Positions 21,956 to 33,056 of a stretch of 64,000 nucleotides of DNA are shown one piece after another (position 1 is the first letter of the stretch; each line of letters opens with the position of its first letter). Under the pieces are notes generated by a model. The model was not told the DNA's origin, did not search any database, and saw only the letters and a list, made by a program, of their open reading frames with translations. The stretch covers positions 1 to 64,000 of the forward strand of contig JANSLP010000038.1 of NCBI GenBank assembly GCA_029298735.1, read 5' to 3'. The stretch is from Ophiostoma sp. CBS 140.51. Lineage: Eukaryota; Ascomycota; Sordariomycetes; Ophiostomatales; Ophiostomataceae. Position numbers and translations under genes: made by a program.

Positions 21956-23385
21956 GATGGCGATGTGTATGGGGTACCCGGATTGGGTCACCTTCAAACG
22001 GGAGGGGAGAGGGGGGTGAGGTTGAGAGTATTGCTAGTCGATTGCAGTCGCCGGTTAATCGGTACAGTCGTTCGTCACTTCAATCCCAAGGGGGAGATCG
22101 TTCGTTCGCCGTGGGCTGTGAAGGCAAACACTGATGTCTAACCGCCTCTTTTGTTCGGAACGACGGAGTAAACGGTGCGTTGTCGGGGGAGTTTAGGGTC
22201 TTGCAGATGTAGAAACACCAGAAGAAAGTATTCCGTGAAAGAGAGCGCGTCTGGCGGCAAACGCAGAGCCTCAGGGTGCCGGCGTTCGTGATGCGGTTGT
22301 GCAGGAAGAATAGTGACGAAAACGAACCATCCAGACAGTGGCGTTCCACGAGAATATGCTGGCAGCATGGGGTCACTGAAGCTAGTTACATAATCACAGG
22401 CACAGCACACAGCGCTTAGCACAGTGCACATTCACAACACAAGGCTGAAGCTGCCAGCCACAGCGTTCATCCCATCAGCAGCTCAAAACCTGGAAAAGAA
22501 AGATTGTTCGCATAGTCTCAGTCACAATTTTATTTAAAGCATTCACTTCTTAGTTAATGTCGGCTTTTACGACCCAATCCCATTGTTTTAGAGTTTCTTT
22601 TTCTCACCGACTCGAGCACCTTCCGCACAGTTCACATAGTGTCGCAATACTGTGTGCCAGCTCGTCCCCTAGCCAGCGCACTGATAGCTGATAAGTGCCC
22701 AACTACGTGTTGTGGTCTCGATTTGGCAGGCACTTGGCACAACGGGAGAGGGAAGGTCCAAACGCGCTGTTGTCCAGTTGCTCTTTCCACGCCCTGAGCC
22801 TAACCCAGAAAATTTTAACAGCTCCTTCCCGCTCCCAGCACCTTAGACAGCAACCGCCAAAAACAAAGACACAAACCCCCGACAAGCTTTTTTTTGCATC
22901 TTTGCCATCAACCTCAGCTTCTTTTCCACACACCTCGCACAACAATCCGTATCTCGCCAAACGCACGCCTCGTCACCCTCGTCACGCATCGTCGCCCTTT
23001 GCTATCATCGGGCCGCTCTGCGTTGCCAGAGGCCTGCCCGGCGTTTTCTGTGGCGTGCTTCGTTTGACGCATTTGTTGCTTTTTTGTTATCAATTTCCGC
23101 CTTTTTCATTTTGAGCTTGTTTGATTTGCGTCTGGTTTCCTCTCACGCCTGTCTTTCGACTCTTTCTTTTATCGGCATTGCTTTTCGATCTGCTTTCTTT
23201 TTTTTCATCTCTTGCACGTTTGTTTCGTTGTGGTCTCAACGTCGCCATCAGATACCCGCCAGCTGCGCGTCACACCGACTTGGGCTCTGGCCTTCTTTTT
23301 TCGGTGGCAGCTCTCCTTTCGACAACCTCTCCGACTTTACCCTCCTCTTGGCTTCTGATCACCATCAGCATCGATCATATTCACA
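21956..23385. other. Divergent intergenic region and long EDC4 leader
   Basis: No supportable gene. A 98-codon minus-strand frame at 22080-22376 is interrupted in all plausible continuations. From about 22780 to 23385 the plus strand is strongly pyrimidine rich, consistent with a long 5' UTR for the decapping scaffold gene. An ACGGAGTA 8-mer is at 22163-22170. Confidence 0.45.
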
Positions 23386-26300
23386 ATGTCGTCTGAAGGT
23401 GGTGATGACGGACAGGCCCCTGGCCCTGGCATCGAGTCGCTCCTTGCCCAGCTTCGCCGCAAGTCGGACCAGGACTCGTCTCCTGGTCACTCGCACCAGG
23501 CCAACGACCTCCTCTCCCACTTCACGTCGACGATCCAGCACCGCCCGGCCGCCGACCACTACAACTACCCTCCACAGCAGCATGCGGAATCGTCCCCGAA
23601 CGGCTCGGGCCCGGCCTATGGAAACAATGGCCTGCCCCAAGCGCCCAGCCACTTCAACCCGTCTCTCTCCTCGAACCTCCCTTCTGCTCCCACGCCTCCC
23701 GTTGGCGGAGGCTTCCCGAACGCCCAATTCCCTCCGTCGCTGCTTGGCTCAATCGGCTCTGGCCGCCCGAACAACAACGATCGGGCTACGAGCTCGCATC
23801 TGCTAAACCTGCTCAAGTTCAGCGGTCATGCTAATGCGTCTCAGAGCAGCGGTCTCTCGCAGGCATCGAATGCTTCTCAGCACAATGACAGCGAGCCTGA
23901 GTCTGCCCAGCAGCAGCAGCAGCAGCACACCCCCAAGGTGGCTCTGTCGTCGGGCATGATTCACGCACCGGCTCCGGCCCCCTCTGACCCAACCGGCCTT
24001 CTCGCGGCTCTTATGCAGGGCACGCTGAAGGATGAGTCGTCCAAGCCAGAGCCCGCCGCTGCCGGCAATGCTACTCAGCAGACGCAGCAGCAGCAGTCTG
24101 CCCCGTGGGTGTCGACGTCTCAGTCAAATGAGACGCAGCAGTACCTTCTCAACCTGCTGAACCGCCCCAAGCCTAGCCAGAACGATGAGTCTCTGTCGGC
24201 TGAGTCGCCCAAAGCCGCTCGCCTGACGCCGACTTCATCGCAGCAGCAGCAGAAGGATTACGGCGTTTATGACGACGTGGCTCCTTCTTCGACTGGCTCG
24301 CCGGCTACTCTGGCTATGCCGCCGTCCACGAACGTGTTTGACTATGAGATCAAGGGCTCTGAGGCTGGCGATGAGAACTCGCCCGCACCCAAGCCCGCTC
24401 TGTTCCACCAGCACAATCCTTTTGACGGCCTGGTATCTTCGCCTCCTATTGGCCACACACCCAAGTCGTCCACGACGGCCGGCCCTGGCAGCATCCACTC
24501 TCCTGCTCACTCTGCCACGTCCGCCCCCAAGCCGGTGCAGATCCTTAGAAAGCCTGCATCCAACACAGGCAAGAAGAGTAAGCCCTCGAGTGCTGAGCCG
24601 AGCCCTGCCGGCAGCCCAAGCATTTCCAAGGGCAGACCCGAGTCGAGCCACAAGTCAAACCTGGCCATTCGCCCTCTGCCTCCCGTTGTTTCGGAAGTGA
24701 CCAACGAGGCATCGGACGAGGGTGCTGGCGATAGCGACGCCAAGTACGACCAGGACGCTGGCGACAGTGACTTCAAGGACGACCAGGACCCCGACGCAGA
24801 GACCACCCGCGACTCAGCCAACCAGTCGAGCGACGACACAAAGGATGAAACCGAGTCGACCCAAGAGGCTGTTGTCCGCGAGGAGATTGCCATGGACCTC
24901 GATGACATGGAGCACGCCAAGACGGAAGAAGAGTTCCACGCTGCTGCCCAGGCCGCTGGTCGGGCCATCCAGCAGGAACTTGAGCGTGAAGGCGGCAAGG
25001 GTGCTCTCGACGACAGCCTGCCCCGTGACCTGGCTGACGCTGTTCGGGATATTGTCGACGAGGCTGCCCAGGGACCTGTCGCCGACAGCTGGGAGAGCGC
25101 CGATGCTGAGGGCGAGGAGATTGTCGTTGTGGAGGAGCTTCCCGTTCCTGTGCGCGTATACAACTTCCCCATGCGTCCGTTTATTTCCATCGATGTCCAG
25201 GACGATGACAAGGACAACCGCCCCATCTTCCGCGATGAGTCCATTCTAGACATAGCCCGCCTCAAGAAGGACTTTGACCAGATCGACCGCAACCTGGTGG
25301 CGGCGTCCGAGAACTACATGGCCTACGGTATGTCCAAGGCCGGCGGTCTGCGTGTGATTCGGCAGACGGACGGCAGAGATGCCAAGCTGTTTACTGACAC
25401 CAAGGACCGCATCTTCAACGTCGCCATGTCCTTCAGCAACGACGAAGGCGTTGTCACACCCAAAGACTCTGTTATCGGCACTGGCGTCAGCGGGACTGTG
25501 TACTGGGTGCAAGTTCGCGATGGCGACAAGGATCACCTGGACTACGCCCACCCTGAACTGTACGGCTTTGCCCTGCCGCCTATCCTGTCACACGAGGGTG
25601 ATGCCCCTGGCGGTGTGCTGAAGACGCGTGCACGCACCTCGTCTGGCCACCCAGAGTACTTTGCCGTTGGCCGTGGCAAGTCCATCAACATCGTTTGGCC
25701 TGGTTTCGTCATGCGGAACAACCTGTTCCAGCCTGGCCACGACCGTGTTGTCGACACGGAGAAGTTGTCCAAGCAGTGCTCTCTGAAAATCAGCACTGGT
25801 AAGGCCGGCAAGGATTTCACCTTCAGCCAGGACGACACAGTTGTTGTGTCCCTCGACAAGTCGGGCCGCGTCAAGTTCTGGGACGTCCGCGACCTCACTG
25901 CCTCGCGCCCCGACGGCTCGCGCAACCCCATGCCCGCCCACACCTCCATGGAAGTCAAGGAGCCTCTCCTGACCCTCACGACGACGCCCGAGGGCGAGAA
26001 GGCCTGGCCCACGTCCGTGCTGCTGTTGGACAAGCTGCGGCCGTACCAGAAACGCTGTGCCCTGCGCTACATGATTGTGGGTATGAAGCAGAATCATACG
26101 CTGCAGCTCTGGGATTTGGCCCTTGGCAAGCCCGTGCAGGAGTTCAACCTGCCCCACAGCAAGGAGTCGGATGCCGTCTGCAGCGTCATGTACCACCCGC
26201 CGACCGGCATGATTGTCGTCGGCCACCCGACGCGCAACTCCGTCTACTTCCTCCATCTCTCGGCACCAAAGTACGCGGTTAAGAACATGTCCCAGGTCGA

Positions 26301-28908
26301 GTACATTGAGCGCTTGACAGCCCAGGACTCTTCTATCCCTCAACCCGAGTCGACTGCCGTGATTAGCGGTCTGCGGGAGTACTCGCTGTCGAACCGCGGT
26401 GACCTGCGCAGCTTGGACATCCTGGAGAACCCCGCGGCCAATGCCGACCTGAACAACCCGACCTTGTTCGAGTTGTATGCCATGCACTCGAAGGGTGTCA
26501 GCTGCATCTTCATCCACCAGGCCGAGCTTGGCTGGACCAAGGACAACAAGGTCCTGCAGCCCGTGGATGCAGTTGAGTCTGGCAAGGTCAAGATCGGAAA
26601 GCTCAAGACGCCCCAGCAGCTTGCAGCCCCAGCTGCTGAGATCCATATCGCCGATGCCAACACGCCTGCTGCACAGCAGCAGCCGCGCATCATTGCTTCT
26701 CGCTCCGCGGCCAAGGAGCTGTTCCAAGACCGCGACAGCCCGGTGCAAGACACCCCGACGCGCAAGCCTGTCGTCTCGTCGCTCAACTCAAAGCTCCGGG
26801 CGGAGCCGAGAGACGAGGATGCCGTTGGCCACCCACAGCCTTCCTCCACTCCTTCGGCTGATAAGGCAGAGAAGAAGAGCCGGAAGAAGAAGGCTGCTGC
26901 CGCCGCTAACAACGGAACGTCGTCCTCTTCGGCCACGGCTGCTGCCGTTGCTGCTGGCGCAGCTGCAGTCGCTGCCGGTGCCCAGACTGATCGGGAGGTC
27001 AATAACGCGACCAATGGAAACAACAAGTCCGCTGCCTCCGGTGATGTGTCATCCAAGTCCGCCGCCGGTGCACAACAGGCAGGCGCTTCGTCGTCCAAGG
27101 GCACTCTTAACGTCAGCCAGGACGCTATCGACACGCGGATCAACACCATGGAGGCGCGTATCTGCGAGCGTGTCTCCAGCTCTGTCCACGTTGCCTTTGA
27201 CGACATGCGCAAGAGCATTGACCAGCAGTTCCGTCTGCGTGACACTGACTTTGAGAACAAGCAGCGCAAGCTCCTCGACCTGGTGTCCAATGTTCTGAAC
27301 AGCAACACCGAACAGGTTCTGAGCAAGATTGTCCGCGAGGAGTTTGACAAATCAGTTGTTCCCGTCCTGCGTGACGACGTGGCCCGCTCGATCTCGGACA
27401 GCCTTGGCACGCGTATCAACACGCAGGTGTCAACTGTTCTGCAGAAGGAGCTCCAGCGCATCCTCCCGGCGCAAGTGACTAGCAGTCTCCGCAGCCAGGA
27501 GGTGTCGAAGGCCATTAGCGACAAGGTCGTCCACGCCATTGCCAACCATGTTGACGACCAATTCTCCAAGGTAGTGGAAAGCGATTTGCTCCCGACGGTG
27601 TCCTCCATGTCAAACCAGGCGGCCAAGACCATCATGGAGACTATTTCGCGCGACATTGCGCACCATGCTTCCGAGACGGAGGCCCTGCAGCAGCGAACCA
27701 CGGTCCAGATTAACGTACTTGAGCAGTTCCAGGCTGCGCAGAGCCGCAAGATCGACTCTCTCATGTCGCTCGTGACGCACCTTACCGAGACAGTGGCCAC
27801 AATGGCTACGGCCCAGTCAGAGTACCAGAGCCAGGTCGTCAAGCTGCAGGGCCAGGTCACGTCGCCGCAGGTGCCGGCTCCTCAGTCGATTCCTCAGACT
27901 GGCTCGGCTGCGTCATACTCATCGCAGCCGCAGCAGCAGCAGCAGCAGCAGCAACAGCAACAACAGCAGCGCTCGCCTCTCCAGCACCACCAGCATGCGC
28001 CGCAGCCTCACCAGCAGCTTCGTGCCCAGCAGCAGCAGCAGCAGCCGCACCAGCATGCTCCTCACCAGCATGGCGCTTATGAGGGCGCCGTGCAGCAGCA
28101 GCAGCAGCAGCAGCAGCAGCCGTACCGCAACATCACTAACCGCGTGGGCGAAGGTCTGTCTCCGTCGCAGCACTCGAACTCGAGCCAGCAGCTCCAGCAC
28201 CAGCTTCAACAACAGCAACTGCAACTGCAGCAGCAGCAGATCCAGCAACAGCAACATCTCCAGCAGCAGCAGATTCAGCAGCAGCAGCAACAACAACTCC
28301 AGCAGCAACAGCAGCAACTCCGTGAGCAGCAGCAGCAGCAGCATGTCCTGTATGCGCCGCAAGCGCAGGAGGACCTGGAGCGTGAGGAGATTGAGCAGAT
28401 TGCTGTCCAGATTGAGGGCCTTATCCAGAGCGGCAAGTTTGACGACGCTATGATGCGTTGGCTGCAGAGCAATGGAAAGGAGGAACAGCTGTTCCGCCGC
28501 GTTCTTGTGAACCACTCGCCAGAGATTATTAGCAACCTTCAGCCGCTTGTTCTCTTGTCTGTCGGTACTACCGTTACCCAGGATCTCGATGACCATTTCG
28601 CGGTGCAGAAGCTGGCTTGGGTGGAGATGGTGCTCCTCAATCTGCACCAGGTCGTTAACCAGTTGGTAAGTCTCTTCTCTTCCTATTTTTTCTATCGCAT
28701 ATGTATAGTTTTCTTCTAATATTTCTAGGATGACCAAACACGTGAGATCACGCCCAACGTGCTCATGCACATCCGCGCGCGTCTCGAGCAGACGCAGATC
28801 CGCATTGCCCGTGTGTCGCACGATGAGGCTAACTACAAGAACATTACGCGCATGATTGGTATCATCAACCGCCTCGTCGATGCCACCAAGCCTCGCCTCG
28901 CTTTCTAG
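23386..28908 (+). CDS. EDC4/Ge-1/Pdc1-type mRNA decapping scaffold with WD40 domain
   Basis: Two exons, 23386-28665 and 28729-28908, give 1819 residues. The 63-nt intron (GTAAGT..CTAG) restores the C-terminal DDQTREITPNVLMHIRARL helix, lost if the frame is read through. Residues 1-580 are disordered and carry six short leucine-rich motifs (18-23, 41-46, 118-123, 137-145, 204-210, 253-259). Residues about 585-985 form the WD40-like domain; KFWDVRDL and LQLWDLALGK are blade ends. A Ser/Ala linker leads to a helical, probably coiled-coil region at about 1240-1500. A very Gln-rich stretch follows at about 1515-1655. The C-terminal alpha-helical domain (about 1664-1819) is typical of the Ge-1 family. 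These proteins bridge Dcp2 and activators in P-bodies. The symbol differs between fungi (Pdc1 in fission yeast), so none is given. Confidence 0.88.
27931..28360 (+). repeat. CAG/CAA (polyQ) repeat region within the decapping scaffold gene
   Basis: Several runs of CAG with CAA interruptions encode Gln blocks of about 4-14 residues, interspersed with His and Pro. The reading frame is kept throughout. Mixed CAG/CAA usage suggests selection for glutamine rather than a fresh nucleotide expansion, but length polymorphism between isolates is likely. Confidence 0.9.
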
Positions 28909-29929
28909 ACAAACGCGATCGAGGACGGCAGAGCATCCAGAGCGGCGACCGTTCGAGGCCCGGTGGGACAACTCATTGATCCTAATGTGGTATCATCTGC
29001 GTCATCGTCAGCGGGGACGCTCGTGCCGCGGGCGCCGTCGTCGACATTCAGCGTCGCTAGAGTCCCGCCCAGTGTGCGCCCCGTTATCCTGGAGGAGCGG
29101 TCAAGAATCCCGCTCCCAGGAATGTACGTTTATATGTGAGGAGAGAGTGTTGGGGGCAGTAATATCGGCAGAACTCGTGTTGGATGGCCAGGGAGGGCTA
29201 TGGAAAGCTTTGTTGCGTTCTCTTTACTATTGTCTGAAGAAGTACAAGGACGGCGATTTCATTGTTTTGATATTCTTTTCTCCATTGCGTGGCACGGAAA
29301 GGTATTTGCTTTTTTTATTTTGCTTTTATCCTGTTTTGCATTTTTTGTTTCATTTTTCAGTGTTTCTTCTGTTATCTGCTGGTTTGTTTGACTTTATTTG
29401 CTTTCATTGTTTCTTCTTCTTACATTCTTCTCTCGACACCGTGAAGGCTGTCGAGGTATTTTATTTTTCTTAAAAACGTTTTCCTAAACATAATTCATAT
29501 TAGTCCAATTAGCGAAGGAAATCAAAAGCAATCTGTACAATTAAGAGAAAAAAATCAACACTGCGTGAAATCATGAATGGAAATACTACGAAATACAAAT
29601 ACGCTTCAAGAATATGGAAGAAAATTGTAAAAGGTCAAGAGTCTTGATATAATTCCCATTGGCAGTTGGCACCTCAATGGCGCCTTCCTGACGTCTGCGA
29701 TCTTAGCGCTGTTGCCACTGTGAACTGTGGTGGCCGATAAGGCCTTATCTCAGCCTTGTGTAGCTAAAATTTCTAGCACTACAGAAAAAAAAGTTGACGA
29801 CAGTCTACGACGTATTGATCCTACCAGTTGCGCCCTGCAGTTCTGCGACATACCCCTTCCCAGTCACAGAAGCAGATTGAACCTCAACCGGACGACGAAC
29901 TATCGGTGCAAACTTTCACGTCCTCCGTC
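28909..29929. other. Tandem intergenic region between the decapping scaffold and TRM6
   Basis: No gene supported. T-rich 3' flank near 29280-29470, AT-rich middle, then a short leader before TRM6. The 205-codon frame beginning at 28856 overlaps the last exon of the decapping scaffold gene and then runs through T-rich sequence, so it is not believed. Confidence 0.5.
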
Positions 29930-32049
29930 ATGGCGTCTGTGATCCAGCCCAACGCCTGGATCGGCCTTAAGCTGCCTTCAGAGAACGTCCGCTTCCTCAA
30001 GATTGCTCCCAATACGTGAGTCTGTCATCCCGCACTCTCTATATTGATATTTCTATTAACATTGGTTCTCCCAGCACGATATCCCTCGGCAAATATGGCT
30101 CGTTCCCGAGTAACCTCATCATCCACCGCCCCTACCACCTGACCTACGAGCTCCTCGACAAACAAGATGACGAGCCCTTTAGCCGCCTGCGTGTTATTCC
30201 CACCGACGAGCTCTACGCTGATGTCTTTGCCGACGAGGCCCAGGCGGCCGCTTCGGCTATGGCTGCTGCACGGGGCAGCACCGGTGAAGAAGCGGATGCC
30301 GATGCGAGTGGGGAGGTGCAAGCAGAGAATGGCGACGAGACGTCTGGAAACGACTTCTCGGCCGTTGTCGGCGACGATGCGGGCAACTCGAGCGTCGAGT
30401 ACACCCTAGTTGACATGGAAAGCCAGGCCGTCATTGCCCGCTCCAACCGTGCCACCATTGACGCCGACGCGCGTCAGACGCTGTCTTCCGAAGAGATTTT
30501 GGCTTTGAAGCGGGAGGGAACAGGCGCTGGTCGCGATCTGATTGCCAAGCTGCTCCTGTCGCATGCCGCCCTCGACCAAAAGACGGCCTTTTCGCTGGCC
30601 AAGTACAAGCTTTTGAAAACAAAAAAGTACATTCGGCGGTTTACGGTGCTGCCCCTGGACGTGTACACGCTGGGCAACTGGCTGCTGGACGACAAGGATG
30701 TGGGCAACAAGATTATGGACCTGCGGGACGAGATGGTGGCGTTGTTGGGCTGCTGGGCGAATGTGCACTACGGCGGACCTTCGCGGTACCTAGAGGCGCC
30801 GCCATCGACGCCGCCTGCCGAGGTGGTAGAGGAGGAGAAGTTGACTGAGGCAACTGAGGTAAAGACGGGCGAGGATGAGACAGTTATGACCGATGCTCAA
30901 TCACTACCCGAAGCAAAGGCCGAGGAGGGTGCTGCTGTCACGACAGACAACTCTGGATTAGAAGCGCCGCCAAACCTGCTGCCGGACGACATTGCATCTT
31001 TCTTGGGCGGCGGCCGTTGGCTCGTGGTGGATGACACAGGCGGTCTGCTTGTGGCAGCATTGGCAGAGCGGATGGGCATCTTGAATAACCCTGACGAGGA
31101 GGAAGGGCAAGAGGAGCAGCGGAAGGAGAGCACAGAGGAAGGAGCGGCTGAGGAGAAGGACGGTGCACCAGAAGAGGCAGGTGCAGACGAGACAGCTAAC
31201 GCGGCCGCCGACGACGCAAGACAAGACATGCAGCTTGAGCGCCGCCCAAAACGGCCCGCAAAACGCGCCCGCGACGACTTCCACGTCTCCTTATCTCTCG
31301 CCAATACCATCACCCTCCTGCACTCCAACAACCAGGCCAACCTGACCTACCTCAAGTACTTTGGCTACGACTACGCCGACCCCCACCACCCGCCGCACCC
31401 GCTCAACGACCACCTGCTGTGCCTGTCTTGGCTGCAGCTGCTCGAGCCCGAGAGCGATACCGTCTATGCCCAGGCACCGCCCATCCAGCCCGCCGAGGTT
31501 GTGGCGTCTTGGAAGCCCGCCCGTCGCGGCAACTACCACCGCAAGCGCCGGCGGTGGGCCCGTACCCGTCACATTGTCGACACGACTCGTGTTGGCGGCT
31601 TTGCGGGTCTTGTCGTGGCTACCTCTATGGATTTGGTTTCGACACTGCGCCACGCTCTCCCGCTGCTGGCCAGCGGCGCTCCCGTGGCCATCTACTCGCC
31701 CAACCTCGAGCCTTTGACCGCACTTGCCGACTGTTTTAGTGTCATGCGTCGTACTGCTTGGTCTGGTCCCGATCCGCCGGCTTCAATTCAGGGCAAGTCG
31801 GTCGAAGAGCTCGAGACGTGGCCCGGCGACGAGGATTTCCCGCTGAACCCAATGCTGCTGCTTGGCGTTACCGTGCAGACAAGCCGTGTGCGCAAGTGGC
31901 AGGTGCTGCCCGGACGGACACATCCTGTCATGACGGCACGCGGCGGTGCGGAGGGCTACATCTTTACAGGCTGGAAGGCGAAGCCGGTCGAGGGTCGGGT
32001 GACGGCGCGCGGTAAGTTCAAGAAGCGCAAGACGGGCGAGAGGGAGTAA
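29930..32049 (+). CDS. TRM6: tRNA (adenine(58)-N1)-methyltransferase non-catalytic subunit TRM6 (Gcd10 family)
   Basis: Two exons, 29930-30015 and 30075-32049, with a 59-nt intron, give 686 residues. Exon 1 encodes MASVIQPNAWIGLKLPSENV, typical of the Gcd10/Trm6 N-terminus; exon 2 continues with ISLGKYGSFPSNLIIHRPYHLTYEL. TRM6 pairs with the catalytic Trm61 to make m1A58 in tRNAs, including initiator tRNA, in the nucleus. It binds tRNA but lacks a SAM-binding site. Conserved blocks include KYIRRFTVLPLD, GGRWLVVDDTGGLLVAALAERMG and the C-terminal Rossmann-like half with FAGLVVATSMDL. Two acidic Glu/Ala-rich insertions at about 270-320 and 360-425 make it longer than yeast Gcd10. The Lys/Arg-rich C-terminus is consistent with nuclear localisation. 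Trm61 is not in this window. Confidence 0.92.
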
Positions 32050-32350
32050 AAGAATGAGCGAGGGAGCATATGGTCGTATTTGTTTAATTTGTCACCATTT
32101 CTACTTGCATTTACATTGGTTGTATGTACTGCATATAAAAGGGTCTTGCATGTTAAGAGACATATAAAATTGAAGACAGGCCACATTGAAATAATGGCCA
32201 TTCATGATTCATTTCTTAACCGTTCATTTTTCATGCTGAATGTGTTTTTGAGCTCACGCTCAGTTGTAGACATGTAATGTACGAGCAAATCCATCGACCA
32301 GAGTTCACCCCTCCACCCTCTTCATCCTTCGCCTTCTACCACATCTTCCC
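32050..32350. other. Convergent 3' region between TRM6 and ARPC3
   Basis: A 301-nt AT-rich spacer between two convergent stop codons. No gene seen. Confidence 0.5.
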
Positions 32351-33056
32351 CTACAGGGCCTTGCCCATAAACTTCCGCTTTGTAAAACTCAGCCACCACT
32401 TGCTCGGCTTGCCGTCGCCGCCCTCCTCGTACACCCGCGCCAGTAAACGCTGCGCTAGTTCCTGCCGCACCTGCGCCATGTACTGCCGCAGCAGCTCAGA
32501 GTCCTGCCGGTCTCGTGGCGGCTCGTACATTTGGTTCAGCGGGAAGCCCGGGTCGCCAGGGATCGCAAAGTTCGTGTCCAGCGCCAGGTTTGTCACGTCC
32601 TTGGTCGCATCCCGCACGTTCGCCGTCGGCTTGATCTTTGTCAGGCAGTCGCTCACAAACCAGATGCCGTACACCAGCAGCCGGTCCGCGGGGCCCTGGA
32701 TCTCAAAGTTGCGGAAGAACGTGTTGGCCCGGAACAGCGCAATCACCTCGTCCAGAATGTCGTAGCTCTCGCTGTCCGGGTCGGGCGACTCGTTGGCCGG
32801 CAGCGGCGGGTTCGAGGGAGGCAGCGTGTAGGCGGGGCCGCGGGTCTTGGTGCGCAGCGGCAGCAGGGGAAAGTTGCCGACGAGCCGACCCTGCGCGACC
32901 GACGGGTCGTTGTTGAAGATGGAGTTGTAGGCCTGGAGGGTTAGCATTGATGTCATATTGTCGAGTGCAGCAACTGTATCAACTGCATCGCATCACGATG
33001 AGCTCATAGTGCTTCGCTCAACGGCCTCGCCGTGCCCCTCCGCTGCTTACCGGCAT
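32351..33056 (-). CDS. ARC18: Arp2/3 complex subunit 3 (ARPC3, p21-Arc)
   Basis: Two exons: a first coding exon of only six nucleotides at 33051-33056 (Met-Pro) and 32351-32932, giving 195 residues. The continuous frame could start at 32956, but the sequence there reads GCTAACCCTCCAG before GCC TAC, a textbook branch site and acceptor. The upstream ATGCCG is followed by GTAAGC. Splicing yields MPAYNSIF, which matches the MPAYHS start of animal ARPC3. Other family blocks are LVGNFPLLPLRTKTRGPAYT, ANTFFRNFEIQGPADRLLVY, IPGDPGFPLNQMY and KPSKWWLSFTKRKFMGK. The subunit is part of the seven-member complex that nucleates branched actin at endocytic sites. The intron is 118 nt. The symbol follows the yeast name. 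Confidence 0.95.

Noticed and set aside
26340..27860. 506-codon minus-strand open frame
   Set aside because: It lies wholly inside the decapping scaffold gene on the opposite strand and is a by-product of its GC-rich codon usage; it shows no family resemblance.
28666..28719. Read-through C-terminus of the decapping scaffold
   Set aside because: The sequence is a GTAAGT..CTAG intron; splicing gives a conserved helical C-terminus instead of Phe/Tyr-rich residues.
32933..32956. Unspliced ARPC3 start at 32956
   Set aside because: That segment contains a CTAAC branch site and CAG acceptor. Splicing to ATGCCG at 33051 restores the MPAY start typical of ARPC3.
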